A stretch of DNA of 64,000 bases from Flavobacterium sp. N3904 (GCF_025947305.1 NZ_CP110009.1:2583501-2647500), one strand, 5' to 3'; counted from the stretch's first letter, positions 35,254-44,399 are shown. Translations and numbers: made by a program. The notes: a model not told the origin generated them from the letters alone.

Positions 35254-36087
35254 CTAAAACTTAGATCCAATTTTATATTTTACATCATAAGCGATTTCTT
35301 TTTGCAAAGTATCTAATGGGATTTCATTTTGACTTATTATCAATACTTCGGCAAAATTGCTGCTCATGCTCACGTTTAAAACTCCTTCGATGGAAGTGAA
35401 CTTTTCGGAAACGGTATTTTTGCAACCACTACAGGTGATGCCTTCAAAAGGATATGAATTAACGGAAACTTCATTGTTCTTTTGCAATTCGATAAACAAT
35501 TCGGAACCAGCTCTAGGAGTGGCAGAATTATGACAAACTTCCATTTTTAGAAAATCAAAACTAACTTTGAAAAGCAATTCATATTCTTCTTGGCTACCGC
35601 CAAAAGGAGGACCACTTTCGAATGTTCGATTAAATAACAAACCCGAAATTTTTCCTTCTTTAGCTAGAAGCTGATGCATTTTCCAAACGTATTTTTGTCG
35701 CATGATGGGGGGCAAAGCACAAAAGAAGGTTTGTTCAATTATTAAATCATAAGCGCCTTGATGTTCAAAAAAGTCTCCCAATACAATTTTTATATTAGGG
35801 TTATCTTTGAATTTGGTTTTTAGTTTTTCAATCAATGTTGGTGCAATATCAATAACGGTAACGTTTGTAAAACCTTTATATAGAAGATATTCCGCTTCAT
35901 AGGTATTTCCGCATCCGGGAATTAAAATAGGAAGGTTTTTGTCTTCAATAGTATCAATATAGCTTTTTAATGGTGGAGAAACTTCACCGAGGTCCCAACC
36001 GGTTGTATTGGCTTGATACTGGTTGTTCCAATAGGTTTGATCCAAAGGCTTTTCGCAGGATACTACACAACATTGTAATTCATCCAT
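35254..36087 (-). CDS. TPMT-like methyltransferase fused to HMA domain
   Basis: 277 residues. Residues 1-205 form a SAM-dependent methyltransferase of the thiopurine-methyltransferase type (YWNNQYQANTTGWDLGEVSPP, split at W31, then SAM motif ILIPGCGNTYEAEYL at about 53-67 and VLGDFFEH). Residues about 208-277 form a heavy-metal-associated domain with ITCSGCKNTVSEKF, C219 and C222, and the usual beta-alpha-beta-beta-alpha-beta rhythm. TPMT-like enzymes methylate sulfur, selenium, tellurium or arsenic species. The fusion suggests metal or metalloid delivery to the enzyme. Stop-to-start distance to the upstream DUF2892 gene is two bases. Confidence 0.88.
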   Translation of the reverse strand: MDELQCCVVSCEKPLDQTYWNNQYQANTTGWDLGEVSPPLKSYIDTIEDKNLPILIPGCGNTYEAEYLLYKGFTNVTVIDIAPTLIEKLKTKFKDNPNIKIVLGDFFEHQGAYDLIIEQTFFCALPPIMRQKYVWKMHQLLAKEGKISGLLFNRTFESGPPFGGSQEEYELLFKVSFDFLKMEVCHNSATPRAGSELFIELQKNNEVSVNSYPFEGITCSGCKNTVSEKFTSIEGVLNVSMSSNFAEVLIISQNEIPLDTLQKEIAYDVKYKIGSKF

Positions 36088-36089
36088 TC

Positions 36090-36293
36090 TTATTGTTTTT
36101 TATTGGTGTTTATTCCTAAAAGTGTATATAATGGACAAAAACTAATAAAACTTGTTAGCAAAAATACAATTGCAAAAGCCAATAAAACAATAGCTAGTGT
36201 ACCCGTTATGATACCTGCATAGTACAATATTGCAATGATGATTCCAATTACTGAACGGATCAATTTGTCTGTAGAACCCATATTTTTTTTCAT
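36090..36293 (-). CDS. DUF2892 small membrane protein
   Basis: 67 residues with two hydrophobic helices (about 13-30 and 32-52) and CPLYTLLGINT near the end, the typical ending of DUF2892 (YgaP-like membrane domain). In many bacteria this domain accompanies rhodanese or sulfur-transfer genes. It directly precedes the methyltransferase (two-base gap) and follows the persulfide dioxygenase gene by 60 bases. Confidence 0.88.
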   Translation of the reverse strand: MKKNMGSTDKLIRSVIGIIIAILYYAGIITGTLAIVLLAFAIVFLLTSFISFCPLYTLLGINTNKKQ

Positions 36294-36353
36294 AATATAA
36301 AAGTGTTTATTGGTTAATGAATTGTTATAATTGTATAAAGTTTAAGTTAAATG

Positions 36354-37766
36354 CTATTGAATTTTGCTTTGACAAACAAAATCTGTTCTGGGAACATCAG
36401 TTTTGGTGATGGCGTTAAATCCGCCTTCTATTTCGCTGAAATTTCTAAACCCACGAGCTTGCAAAATCGATGCTGCAATCATACTTCGGTAGCCACCGGC
36501 GCAATGCATAAAGAAATGTTCTTTTGGATCAATATCTTTTATCCAATTGTTGATGTTAGCAAGTGGTTTGCTGTAGGCATCTTTAATATGTTCAGCGCTG
36601 TATTCTGATGCTTTACGGATGTCGATTATTTTGTTTTCGCCAATTTTCAGATCGTTTTTAAATTGTTCGGCATTGATTCTATTTACGGTGTCGATTTCTT
36701 TTCCTGCGTTTTTCCAAGCCTCAAAACCACCTTCTAAATGTCCTAATAAATTATCAAATCCTACGCGACTCAATCGTGTCACGGTTTCTTTTTCTCTTCC
36801 CACCTCGGTTATCAGTAAAATGGGTTGTTTTACATCGGCGATCAAAGCGCCTACCCAGGGGGCAAAATCGCCATCGACACCAATGTTTATGGATTGAGGA
36901 ATAAAACCTTTGGCAAATACTCCATTGTCTCGAGTATCTAGAATTAAGGCGCCCGTTTCGTCTGCGGTAGCTTCAAATTCGTTTACGGTTAATGCTTTCA
37001 TGCCTAGATCCATTACGTTTTCAAAACTATTGTATCCTTTTTTATTCATAGCCACATTCATTCCAAAATAGGCAGGAGGAGGAAGAAGACCATCAGTAAC
37101 TTCTTTGATGAATTCGGCTTCGGTCATATTGGCTCTCAAAGCATAATTGGTCGCTTTTTGGTTTCCAATGGTCGAAACAGTTTCTTTGCTCATGTTTTTT
37201 CCACAGGCACTTCCGGCACCATGAGCAGGATACACTATGACATCATCTGCAAGTGTCATGACTTTATCTCTTAACGAATGAAATAACAATCCGGCCAACT
37301 GTTCTTGTGTCATCCCAGCTGCTTTTTGAGCTAAATCGGGTCTTCCGACATCACCTATAAATAAAGTATCGCCAGAGAAAATAGCATAATCTTTTCCGTT
37401 TTCGTCGATTAATAAAAAAGTAGAACTTTCCATGGTATGACCTGGAGTATGCAGTACTTTTATTTTGATATTTCCAATTTCAAAAATTTGATTATCCGTT
37501 GCAACTGTGGCTTCAAATTCAGGCTTTGCGGTTGGTCCATAAACAATTTTTGCTCCGGTTTCTCTGCTTAAATCCAAATGGCCAGAAACAAAATCAGCGT
37601 GAAAATGGGTTTCGAAAATATATTTCAATTTGACACCATCACGTTCGATTCTGTCCAAATAGGGTTGTGTTTCTCTAAGCGGGTCAATTATAGCCGCTTC
37701 GCCATCTGAAGTGATGTAATATGCGCCTTGTGCTAGACAGCCAGTATATATTTGTTCTATTTGCAT
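36354..37766 (-). CDS. CstB-like persulfide dioxygenase-rhodanese
   Basis: 470 residues from the start at 37766 (MQIEQIYTGCL); eight further codons are open upstream but overlap the promoter. The N-terminal metallo-beta-lactamase domain has ETHFHADFVSGH (H54, H56, D58), TPGHT and FSGDTLFIGD, the mononuclear iron set of persulfide dioxygenases. A first rhodanese domain (about 265-360) has no active-site Cys (LITEVGREKE). A second (about 375-460) has the catalytic loop HCAGGYRS with C422. This MBL / inactive rhodanese / active rhodanese order matches staphylococcal CstB, which oxidises persulfides to thiosulfate. Under likely Crp/Fnr control. Confidence 0.92.
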   Translation of the reverse strand: MQIEQIYTGCLAQGAYYITSDGEAAIIDPLRETQPYLDRIERDGVKLKYIFETHFHADFVSGHLDLSRETGAKIVYGPTAKPEFEATVATDNQIFEIGNIKIKVLHTPGHTMESSTFLLIDENGKDYAIFSGDTLFIGDVGRPDLAQKAAGMTQEQLAGLLFHSLRDKVMTLADDVIVYPAHGAGSACGKNMSKETVSTIGNQKATNYALRANMTEAEFIKEVTDGLLPPPAYFGMNVAMNKKGYNSFENVMDLGMKALTVNEFEATADETGALILDTRDNGVFAKGFIPQSINIGVDGDFAPWVGALIADVKQPILLITEVGREKETVTRLSRVGFDNLLGHLEGGFEAWKNAGKEIDTVNRINAEQFKNDLKIGENKIIDIRKASEYSAEHIKDAYSKPLANINNWIKDIDPKEHFFMHCAGGYRSMIAASILQARGFRNFSEIEGGFNAITKTDVPRTDFVCQSKIQ

Positions 37767-37787
37767 GATTTTAATTTTAATGTGATA

Positions 37788-37795
37788 CAAAGTTA
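37788..37795 (-). promoter_or_regulatory. -7 element of persulfide dioxygenase gene
   Basis: Minus-strand TAACTTTG fits TAnnTTTG, 21 bases ahead of the ATG at 37766, with the dyad operator 22 bases upstream. Confidence 0.65.
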
Positions 37796-37817
37796 CTTCT
37801 GTTTTATGATATTTTCA

Positions 37818-37831
37818 GTGACAAAAATTAC
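37818..37831 (-). promoter_or_regulatory. Candidate Crp/Fnr operator, copy 1
   Basis: GTGACAAAAATTAC on the plus strand. It differs by one base from the site at 38679-38692 read on the other strand. Its centre is about 43 bases before the predicted transcription start, close to the position of a class II activator site. Confidence 0.6.
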
Positions 37832-37843
37832 TTTAACGTAAGT

Positions 37844-38632
37844 TTATTTGAATAAAATTTCTTTGATAATGATATAAATTCCCATGATCAAAATGAACCA
37901 ACCAAAAATGGGTTTCAATTTGTCACCGTCTAATTTTTTGGACAACTGTGTACCAATAATCATCCCGATAAAAGCCATACCTGAAATAGTGAATAAGAAA
38001 GGATAATTGATTGGTGTTCCAATATATAAATCACCAACAAAACCAATGGAGGAATTAATAAAAATGATTAATAATGAAGTTCCAACAGCCTGTTTCATAG
38101 GTAAATTAGCGAAAAATAAAAGAGCTGGAATAATTAAAAATCCTCCGCCCGCACCCAAAAAACCAGTTACAATTCCAACCACGGAGCCAATTAAAGCTAA
38201 ATGCAAATAATTAGTTCCAGTAGATTCTATATTAGAATTGGTTTTACGAATCATAGAAAAAGAAGCTGCCATCATCAGGACAGCAAAAATAATCATGATC
38301 AGAAAATTTTTGGTGACCTCAAAATTATTTATCGTAAAAAGTACATTGGGAATCTTTAAAATGATCACTTCTCGAATAACCAATATGGAAAATACAGATG
38401 GAACCGCAAAATACATTGCCGATTTGATTTTGAGATTTCCCATTCGATAATGACTGAAACAACCTGATAAAGCAGTAATTCCGACAATAAATAATGAATA
38501 ACTAGTAGCCAATTTAGGATCTATTTTGAACAGATAAACTAATATAGGAATAGTCAAAATAGAACCACCACCACCGATGAGACCTAAAGAGAGCCCAATA
38601 ATTATTGAAGCCAAATAACCGAAGTATTCCAT
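37844..38632 (-). CDS. TauE/SafE sulfite/sulfonate exporter family protein
   Basis: 262 residues with about eight transmembrane segments in two homologous halves, each opening with the Gly-rich motif GLSLGLIGGGGSILTIP (about 13) or GIVTGFLGAGGGFLIIP (about 153). The family moves sulfite, thiosulfate, sulfonates or related anions across the inner membrane. Here it lies between the persulfide dioxygenase and the Crp/Fnr regulator, which suggests export of the sulfite or thiosulfate made by the dioxygenase. It shares the operator and promoter layout of that gene. Confidence 0.93.
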   Translation of the reverse strand: MEYFGYLASIIIGLSLGLIGGGGSILTIPILVYLFKIDPKLATSYSLFIVGITALSGCFSHYRMGNLKIKSAMYFAVPSVFSILVIREVIILKIPNVLFTINNFEVTKNFLIMIIFAVLMMAASFSMIRKTNSNIESTGTNYLHLALIGSVVGIVTGFLGAGGGFLIIPALLFFANLPMKQAVGTSLLIIFINSSIGFVGDLYIGTPINYPFLFTISGMAFIGMIIGTQLSKKLDGDKLKPIFGWFILIMGIYIIIKEILFK

Positions 38633-38648
38633 GTTTTTTTATTTGTGT

Positions 38649-38656
38649 CAAAGATG
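38649..38656 (-). promoter_or_regulatory. Probable -7 element of the TauE gene
   Basis: Minus-strand CATCTTTG matches TAnnTTTG except the first base. It lies exactly 22 bases from the operator, as in the dioxygenase gene. TAGTCTTTG at 38657-38665 is an alternative. Confidence 0.45.
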
Positions 38657-38678
38657 CAAAGACTATTGTTGATGTAAA

Positions 38679-38692
38679 GTAACTTTTGTCAC
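38679..38692 (-). promoter_or_regulatory. Candidate Crp/Fnr operator, copy 2
   Basis: GTAACTTTTGTCAC on the plus strand, a GTNAC-N4-GTNAC dyad. The same element, inverted, precedes the persulfide dioxygenase gene at equal distance from its -7 element. Confidence 0.6.
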
Positions 38693-38703
38693 AGTTTTTT
38701 AAT

Positions 38704-38800
38704 AGTGTTCAGTGTTCAGTTTTTGAGAGATCAGTTAGCAGTTTTTCGGTAAACTATAGTAGGAGTCAACTGAATACTGAAAAAAACTGACCACTGACTA
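38704..38800. repeat. Imperfect palindromic intergenic repeat, CAGTTTTT type
   Basis: GTGTTCAGTGTTCAGTTTTT on the left pairs imperfectly with AAAAAACTGACCACTGAC on the right. Inner CAGTTAGCAGTTTTTC and ACTGAATACTGAAAA form more stems. It lies between the TauE and Crp/Fnr genes. Confidence 0.65.
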
Positions 38801-38808
38801 CTAAGTAT

Positions 38809-39435
38809 TTACATCAATATCTCAATCTGGTTGCGATGCAAAACGACCAAACCACGTTGTTCCATTTTTTTGAGTAATCTCGAAATCACTTCTCTGGAGG
38901 TATTCAAATCCGATCCGATTTCTTGGTGCGAAAGTTTCAGTTCCTTGCATCCACAGGCTTCTACTTGTCGTTTTAGATAAAATTCAAGGCGTTCGTCCAT
39001 AGCTCTAAAGGCGATGCTGTCAATAACTTCCAATACTTCTTCGAAACGATTTCGATAAGTACCAATCACAAATTCATACCAACTTCGATGTTCCATCATC
39101 CATTTGTCCATCAAGGATAAAGGAACCATAACCACTTCGGCATCTTCAACCACCTTGGCCATAATTTGGCTCTTTTCATTCTTGGTCGCACACACCATTG
39201 AGAGCGCACAAGCTTGACCAGGCTGAAGGTAATACATAAAAAACTCACCACCATCATCATCTTCACGATACACTTTGATAGTTCCTTTGGTAACCAAAAT
39301 AGTGTTTTTAATGTATTGTCCTGTGCGCATAATGACTTCTCCAGCATCAAAATGCTTGATGACTTCGTTTGTCTTTATATCTTGTATCAGCTGGTTTGAG
39401 AAGGAAGGAAATATGTTTTTTAGTTGCTCTGGCAT
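38809..39435 (-). CDS. Crp/Fnr-family transcription regulator
   Basis: 208 residues: a cyclic-nucleotide-binding-like beta-barrel (about 20-135) and a winged helix-turn-helix (about 150-208) with LSHQEIGSDLNTSREVISRLLKKMEQ. The N-terminal Fnr iron-sulfur cysteines are absent. Cysteines occur within the sensor domain (QACALSMVCATKN) and before the HTH (VEACGCKEL), which might sense thiols or sulfane sulfur. It lies next to the exporter and persulfide dioxygenase genes, both carrying a matching dyad, so it is their likely regulator. Confidence 0.93.
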   Translation of the reverse strand: MPEQLKNIFPSFSNQLIQDIKTNEVIKHFDAGEVIMRTGQYIKNTILVTKGTIKVYREDDDGGEFFMYYLQPGQACALSMVCATKNEKSQIMAKVVEDAEVVMVPLSLMDKWMMEHRSWYEFVIGTYRNRFEEVLEVIDSIAFRAMDERLEFYLKRQVEACGCKELKLSHQEIGSDLNTSREVISRLLKKMEQRGLVVLHRNQIEILM

Positions 39436-39809
39436 TTTTGTCTTGATTTTAAAATTAGTTGAGATACCAATACTGTAAAAGTAATAAAAAAGGAGATGTT
39501 TTTATTAATTGCAAAGGGAAGTGCCTATAATAAATTATGAATTACAGAAAAGAATCGGATAATTAAGTCCTGATTTTAAACTATAAATAACAGATATTGT
39601 GATTCACTGAATATTGATTTTTACGAAAACGTTTTCTTTGTTTTATTGATTAATTCACAAAAAAGAGGTGATTTGTTTAAGGAAAAACTCGTATTTTTAC
39701 ATAAAAATATATATTATGAAATTGCCACTGATGGCAAATTTGCGTAAGCACTAGCAATCAATAATAAGGCGATTTCAGATTTGACCAATAATAAATAAAT
39801 TTTACAGAT
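39436..39809. other. Divergent intergenic region
   Basis: About 370 AT-rich bases between the Crp/Fnr gene and the plus-strand rhodanese. A small hairpin TTGCCACTGATGGCAA (39722-39737) lies within a 12-codon frame. No clear TAnnTTTG and no copy of the GTNAC dyad. No gene recognised. Confidence 0.4.
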
Positions 39810-40115
39810 ATGAATTTAACACAAGAAGATTGGATTTCACAATTTGAAGCCGATGAGAAAGCAGTAATGCTGGATGTGAGAACAGAAGACGAATGTGATC
39901 AAGGTATAATAGAAGGTTCTATCAATATTGATTTTCATAAGGGTCAGGAGTTTATTGATGCGATTGCAGCATTGGATAAAAATAAAAATTATTATGTGTA
40001 TTGCCGTTCAGGAGCGAGAAGTGCAAAAGCATGCGAAATGATGAATGAATTAGGAATTGAAAATGCCTATAATTTACTCGGGGGAATTATCGAATGGAAT
40101 GGTGATATAGTTTAA
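39810..40115 (+). CDS. Single-domain rhodanese sulfurtransferase
   Basis: 101 residues, cytoplasmic. Complete rhodanese fold with MLDVRTEDECDQG near 20 and the catalytic loop YCRSGARSAKAC (Cys about 68). The six-residue loop is the thiosulfate or persulfide sulfurtransferase type. It stands on the plus strand divergent from the Crp/Fnr gene, at the edge of the sulfur locus, and may pass sulfane sulfur to thioredoxin or the CstB-like enzyme. Confidence 0.94.
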   Translation: MNLTQEDWISQFEADEKAVMLDVRTEDECDQGIIEGSINIDFHKGQEFIDAIAALDKNKNYYVYCRSGARSAKACEMMNELGIENAYNLLGGIIEWNGDIV

Positions 40116-40189
40116 CACCAAACACAAAGAAGTATAAGCCTCTTTATAAATTTAAAAATAAATAACCAAAACAACCAAAATAACCAGGA

Positions 40190-41770
40190 ATGAACACAAT
40201 ACCTCAAGAATTTCAAATTACAGAACCGCTTATTCAAGATACTTATTTGGTAAATGGTGAATTAAAAAAATGGACTGGAAAAACAACCCCAGTATATTCT
40301 ACAATTTCTTCAACTGAAAAATATGAACCAACATTATTGGGTTCTATTCCGTTTATGGGCGAGGCCGAGGCGCTTGAAGTAGCCGAATCCGCAAAAGCTG
40401 CTTTTAATAACGGACAAGGTTTATGGCCAACCATGAAAGTGGTGGATCGTATTCATTGTATGGAAAAGTTTGTGGCCCAAATGAAGGAAACCCGTACTGA
40501 AGTTGTGAAACTTTTGATGTGGGAAATTGGGAAAACATTGGGTGATTCTGAAAAAGAATTTGACAGAACGGTAGAGTATATTAATGATACCATCGAAAGC
40601 TATAAAGAATTGAACAGCCGTTCGGCACATTTTTCTAAAGTACAAGGAATCAATGCTATGGTACGTAGAGGACCAATTGGAGTGGTTTTGTGCCTTGGAC
40701 CATACAATTATCCATTAAACGAAACTTTTACCTTGCTTATTCCAGCTTTAATTATGGGGAATCCTGTAATTTTTAAACCGGCAAAACATGGTGTCCTTTT
40801 AATTTCTCCATTGTTGGAAGCTTTTAGAAGCAGTTTCCCAAAAGGGGTAATTAGTATTGTTTATGGAAGAGGACGTGAAATTGCTTCGCCAATAATGAAA
40901 TCTGGAAAAGTTGATATTTTAGCTTTGATCGGAAACAGTAAATCGGCTATTGCTTTGCAAGATCAGCATCCAAATAAAAACAGATTGCGTCTAGTTTTGG
41001 GATTGGAAGCCAAAAATCCAGCTATTATTCTACCGGATGCCGATTTGGATTTGACAATTCAAGAATGTATTGCAGGAACTTTATCTTTTAATGGTCAAAG
41101 ATGTACAGCTTTGAAAATTATTTATGTTCACGAAAATATTGCTGCCGAATTCAACAAACGTTTTGCTGAAAAAGTAGATGCTCTTGCTTTTGGAAACCCA
41201 TGGGAGAAAGGAGTTTCTTTGACACCGCTTCCTGAAACCGAAAAACCGGCCTATATTCAAGAATTGATTGACGATGCGACCGCTAAAGGAGCAAAAGTAA
41301 TCAATGCAAAAGGAGGAGAACATACCGATAATTTTATTTTTCCAGCCATTTTGTTTCCTATAAATAAAGAGATGAGAGTGTATCATGAAGAGCAATTTGG
41401 TCCAGTAGTACCCGTTTTGACTTTCAAAGATATCCAGGAACCATTAAACGATATGGCTGAATCGAATTACGGACAACAAGTGAGTTTGTTTGGTAAAAAC
41501 ATCAAAACCATTGCGCCGCTTATTGATACTTTGGTAAATCTGGTTTGTAGAGTAAACTTGAATAGCTCTTGCCAAAGAGGACCAGATGTTTTCCCGTTTA
41601 CAGGAAGAAAAGATTCTGCTTTTGGGACATTGAGTATTCATGATGCATTGCGTTCATTCTCAATCAGGACTTTTGTAGCGTCTAAAGACAATGCTTATAA
41701 TAATGAAATTTTGCAGGAATTGTTAAACAGCAAAGAATCGAATTTCATCAATACTGATTATATTTTGTAA
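40190..41770 (+). CDS. gapN: NADP-dependent glyceraldehyde-3-phosphate dehydrogenase, non-phosphorylating
   Basis: 526 residues of the aldehyde dehydrogenase superfamily. It oxidises glyceraldehyde 3-phosphate directly to 3-phosphoglycerate, giving NADPH without ATP. The oxyanion Asn is N173 in GPYNYPLNE, the general base is E273 in GLEAKNPAI, and the nucleophile is C305 in [10 protein letters not shown]. The N-terminal part and the [15 protein letters not shown] segment near 450 are typical of plant- and Bacteroidota-type GapN. A strong terminator follows. The upstream rhodanese is 74 bases away, and a functional link to it is not obvious. Confidence 0.93.
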   Translation: MNTIPQEFQITEPLIQDTYLVNGELKKWTGKTTPVYSTISSTEKYEPTLLGSIPFMGEAEALEVAESAKAAFNNGQGLWPTMKVVDRIHCMEKFVAQMKETRTEVVKLLMWEIGKTLGDSEKEFDRTVEYINDTIESYKELNSRSAHFSKVQGINAMVRRGPIGVVLCLGPYNYPLNETFTLLIPALIMGNPVIFKPAKHGVLLISPLLEAFRSSFPKGVISIVYGRGREIASPIMKSGKVDILALIGNSKSAIALQDQHPNKNRLRLVLGLEAKNPAIILPDADLDLTIQECIAGTLSFNGQRCTALKIIYVHENIAAEFNKRFAEKVDALAFGNPWEKGVSLTPLPETEKPAYIQELIDDATAKGAKVINAKGGEHTDNFIFPAILFPINKEMRVYHEEQFGPVVPVLTFKDIQEPLNDMAESNYGQQVSLFGKNIKTIAPLIDTLVNLVCRVNLNSSCQRGPDVFPFTGRKDSAFGTLSIHDALRSFSIRTFVASKDNAYNNEILQELLNSKESNFINTDYIL

Positions 41771-41788
41771 TCGCCTTTATACTATTTA

Positions 41789-41827
41789 AAACCGTCTCAT
41801 TTCTTGGAATGAGACGGTTTTTTTTTG
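41789..41827 (+). terminator. Intrinsic terminator of gapN
   Basis: AAACCGTCTCATT (41789-41801) / AATGAGACGGTTT (41808-41820), a perfect 13-bp stem with a 6-base loop followed by nine T. Confidence 0.93.
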
Positions 41828-41911
41828 CTTAAAATTTCAACCGACTGAGTTATAATTTTATATAATTAACTGTTTTCTAGATTGATAGTAAAGTGGTGCT
41901 TGTAAATTGTG

Positions 41912-41919
41912 TATATTTG
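41912..41919 (+). promoter_or_regulatory. -7 element ahead of the tiny membrane gene
   Basis: TATATTTG, an exact TAnnTTTG, 48 bases before the GTG at 41967. Confidence 0.5.
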
Positions 41920-41966
41920 TAGGAGCAGTTACTTTGCTGTTTTTCAATATGCAAACTATTGAATAA

Positions 41967-42218
41967 GTGTTGTTTCCTTATAGTTTAATTGATTTTGATA
42001 AATTTATTAAAACAAAAAATATTAAAAAGAAAATAAAAATAGTTGCCAAAAGTGTCCACGAACGTTTGCATCGTGAACCTTATTATGTTCATCCCAAATT
42101 AAAATTCATTCCCAATATAGTCATTAATCTTATCACTTTGAGTATCGCTTTGGCTTTAATAACTACTATTTTGTACCTATTGATTCGTTTTCTTATAAAA
42201 GCTTTTTATCATTTGTAA
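41967..42218 (+). CDS. Tiny basic membrane protein, uncertain
   Basis: 83 residues from a GTG at 41967 (a TTG follows directly; an in-frame stop lies just upstream). A Lys-rich N-terminal half (KTKNIKKKIKIVAKSVHERLHREPYY) is split by a His/Arg region. It is followed by one hydrophobic helix (about 52-76, ALALITTILYLLIRFLI). No family recognised. A -7 element lies upstream, which supports expression, but the lack of an ATG start makes the call tentative. Confidence 0.45.
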   Translation: MLFPYSLIDFDKFIKTKNIKKKIKIVAKSVHERLHREPYYVHPKLKFIPNIVINLITLSIALALITTILYLLIRFLIKAFYHL

Positions 42219-42376
42219 TAGCGCAAAAGTTAAAAAAAACAGTTCTGAATCAGTATGTTTTGTCAAGATATTTTGATAGTGTATATAAAAAATGTATTTT
42301 TTTTGTTACAAAAAACGTCATTTTTAGACTTACTTTTTGTTATTAGTAAAAATCATCAAAACCAAACAATCTAAAA

Positions 42377-44260
42377 ATGAAAAAACAAATTCTATTGCAA
42401 CTATTATTGACCATTTTTTTCTTTGTGCAAAGCAGTTTTGCCCAAGAACTATACATGCCTCGAAATATCAAAGAAGCCTATGCAAAAGGAACCCGTTCTA
42501 TGGATGGTAAACCAGGTAAGAATTACTGGCAAAATCATGGTGTTTACACAATGGATATTACTGTAAATGCTGATACTAAAATTGTAAGTGGCACAGAAAG
42601 TATCATTTATGAAAATAATAGTAACGATACTTTAAAAAACATGGTAATCAGATTTGTAAATAATTTGCATAAGCCCTCTTCTCCTCGAAGTGGCAATGTT
42701 AGCGATGATTTTTTATCCAATGGATTAACAATTACTTTATTAAAAATAAATGGAGAAGTATACAAAGAAGATGCCAGAAAATGGGGGACTGTAGGTAACG
42801 TTAAAATGAAGAAGCCTTTGCCTCCAAAGTCTAAGGCGACTCTTGAAATAGAATGGAATTATCCATTATCGAAAGAGAGCGGAAGAGAGGGTCAAATTGA
42901 TGAAACTACTTTTTATGTTGCGTACAGTTATCCTAGAGTGTCTGTTTTTGACGATTATAACAAATGGGACAGATTGCCTCATACCGACCGCCAAGAGTTT
43001 TATAACGACTTCAATGACTACACTTATACGGTAAAAGCACCCAAAAATTACGTGGTCTATGGAACAGGGGATTTATTGAATCCAGACGAAGTCTTGCAGT
43101 CTGAGTTTGCTTCCCGCTTAAAAAAATCATATACAACAGATGAGGTAATGCATATAGCCAATGAGAAAGAAATGAAAGAGGGACGTGTAACCCAACAGAA
43201 AGATTGGAATAGCTGGAAATTTCAAGCCAACAACATTACTGATGTTTGTTTTGCTTTGAGCAATCATTATGTATGGGATGCAGGAAGCGTTGTTGTAGAT
43301 ACCAAAACCAATCGACGTACAAGTACACAGGCTGCTTATGATATAAAAGGAACTGATTTTATAAACTCTGTCAAAAATAATAATTATGCATTGGCTTGGT
43401 TCTCCAATAATTGGCCTGGAATTCCGTATCCATATTCCAAAATGACCGCTTTTCAGGGATTTGCCGATATGGAATACCCAATGATGGTCAATGATTCTCA
43501 AGTTGGTGACGCAGTTTTTGCCCAATTGGTGCAGGATCATGAAATAGCACACACTTATTTTCCGTTTTATATGGGAATAAATGAAACCCGATATGCATTT
43601 ATGGATGAAGGTTGGGCTACCACTTTTGAATACTTAATAGGTATCGCTGAACATGGAAAGGAAGCTGCCGATAAATTTTACAAAGAGTTCAGAGTCGATT
43701 ACTATATAAATGACAAATCAACAGAAGAAGACCAGCCTATAATTTCGATGTCGACTCAGGTTTCGGATGCGGGATATGGAAATAATTCATACGGTAAAGC
43801 TTCTCTGTCTTATCTCGCCTTGAAAGATATGTTAGGAGACGATCAATTCAAAAAATCATTACATTTTTATATGGATACCTGGAACGGGAAACATCCAATT
43901 CCTTGGGACTTTTTTAATTGCATCAATACCAGTTCGGGTAAAAATTTAAATTGGTTTTTCAATAATTGGTTTTTTACCAACAATCATATTGATCTGGCAA
44001 TCGATAAAGTGGAAAGCTTAAATTCAAAAACAAATATTTCGATCAAAAATGTAGGTGGTTTTGCTATTCCTTTTGATGTCGTAGTAGTGTATAATGATGA
44101 TTCGAAAGAGACTTTGCATCAAAATCCGGCCATTTGGGAAACCAATCAAAAAAATACAGTAATTTCTTTTAATTCCACTAAAAAAATAAAATTGATTTCT
44201 ATTGATAATGGTATATTTATGGATGCTACTCCGTTAAATAACGTATGGAATAATCAGTAA
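42377..44260 (+). CDS. Exported M1-family zinc aminopeptidase
   Basis: 627 residues with a signal peptide to about 23 (SFAQ). The gluzincin motif HEIAH (H388, E389, H392) is followed after 18 residues by E411 in MDEGWATTFEY, the HExxH-x18-E zinc site. An N-terminal beta-domain (about 50-290) precedes the catalytic domain; the C-terminal part is short. Removes N-terminal amino acids from peptides, here in the periplasm or at the surface. No type IX secretion signal is visible at the C-terminus. It is transcribed alone with a 139-base gap before the cytochrome. Confidence 0.94.
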   Translation: MKKQILLQLLLTIFFFVQSSFAQELYMPRNIKEAYAKGTRSMDGKPGKNYWQNHGVYTMDITVNADTKIVSGTESIIYENNSNDTLKNMVIRFVNNLHKPSSPRSGNVSDDFLSNGLTITLLKINGEVYKEDARKWGTVGNVKMKKPLPPKSKATLEIEWNYPLSKESGREGQIDETTFYVAYSYPRVSVFDDYNKWDRLPHTDRQEFYNDFNDYTYTVKAPKNYVVYGTGDLLNPDEVLQSEFASRLKKSYTTDEVMHIANEKEMKEGRVTQQKDWNSWKFQANNITDVCFALSNHYVWDAGSVVVDTKTNRRTSTQAAYDIKGTDFINSVKNNNYALAWFSNNWPGIPYPYSKMTAFQGFADMEYPMMVNDSQVGDAVFAQLVQDHEIAHTYFPFYMGINETRYAFMDEGWATTFEYLIGIAEHGKEAADKFYKEFRVDYYINDKSTEEDQPIISMSTQVSDAGYGNNSYGKASLSYLALKDMLGDDQFKKSLHFYMDTWNGKHPIPWDFFNCINTSSGKNLNWFFNNWFFTNNHIDLAIDKVESLNSKTNISIKNVGGFAIPFDVVVVYNDDSKETLHQNPAIWETNQKNTVISFNSTKKIKLISIDNGIFMDATPLNNVWNNQ

Positions 44261-44367
44261 ATTAATCTTTTATTTGATATTTATTAATTTATGTCAATTA
44301 TTTTAAATTTTATGCAAAAACAAGTGATTTCATGATAAATATCAGTTTTAATACTATAACGTTTTCT

Positions 44368-44375
44368 TAAATTTG
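44368..44375 (+). promoter_or_regulatory. -7 element of the cytochrome c gene
   Basis: TAAATTTG, an exact TAnnTTTG, 24 bases before the ATG at 44400. No clear -33 TTG. Confidence 0.55.
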
Positions 44376-44399
44376 ATGTATAATTAAACAGCACAAGCC

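Noticed and set aside
42329-42338. -7 element for the M1 peptidase (TACTTTTTG)
   Set aside because: The spacer is three bases instead of two, and the region is too T-rich to discriminate.
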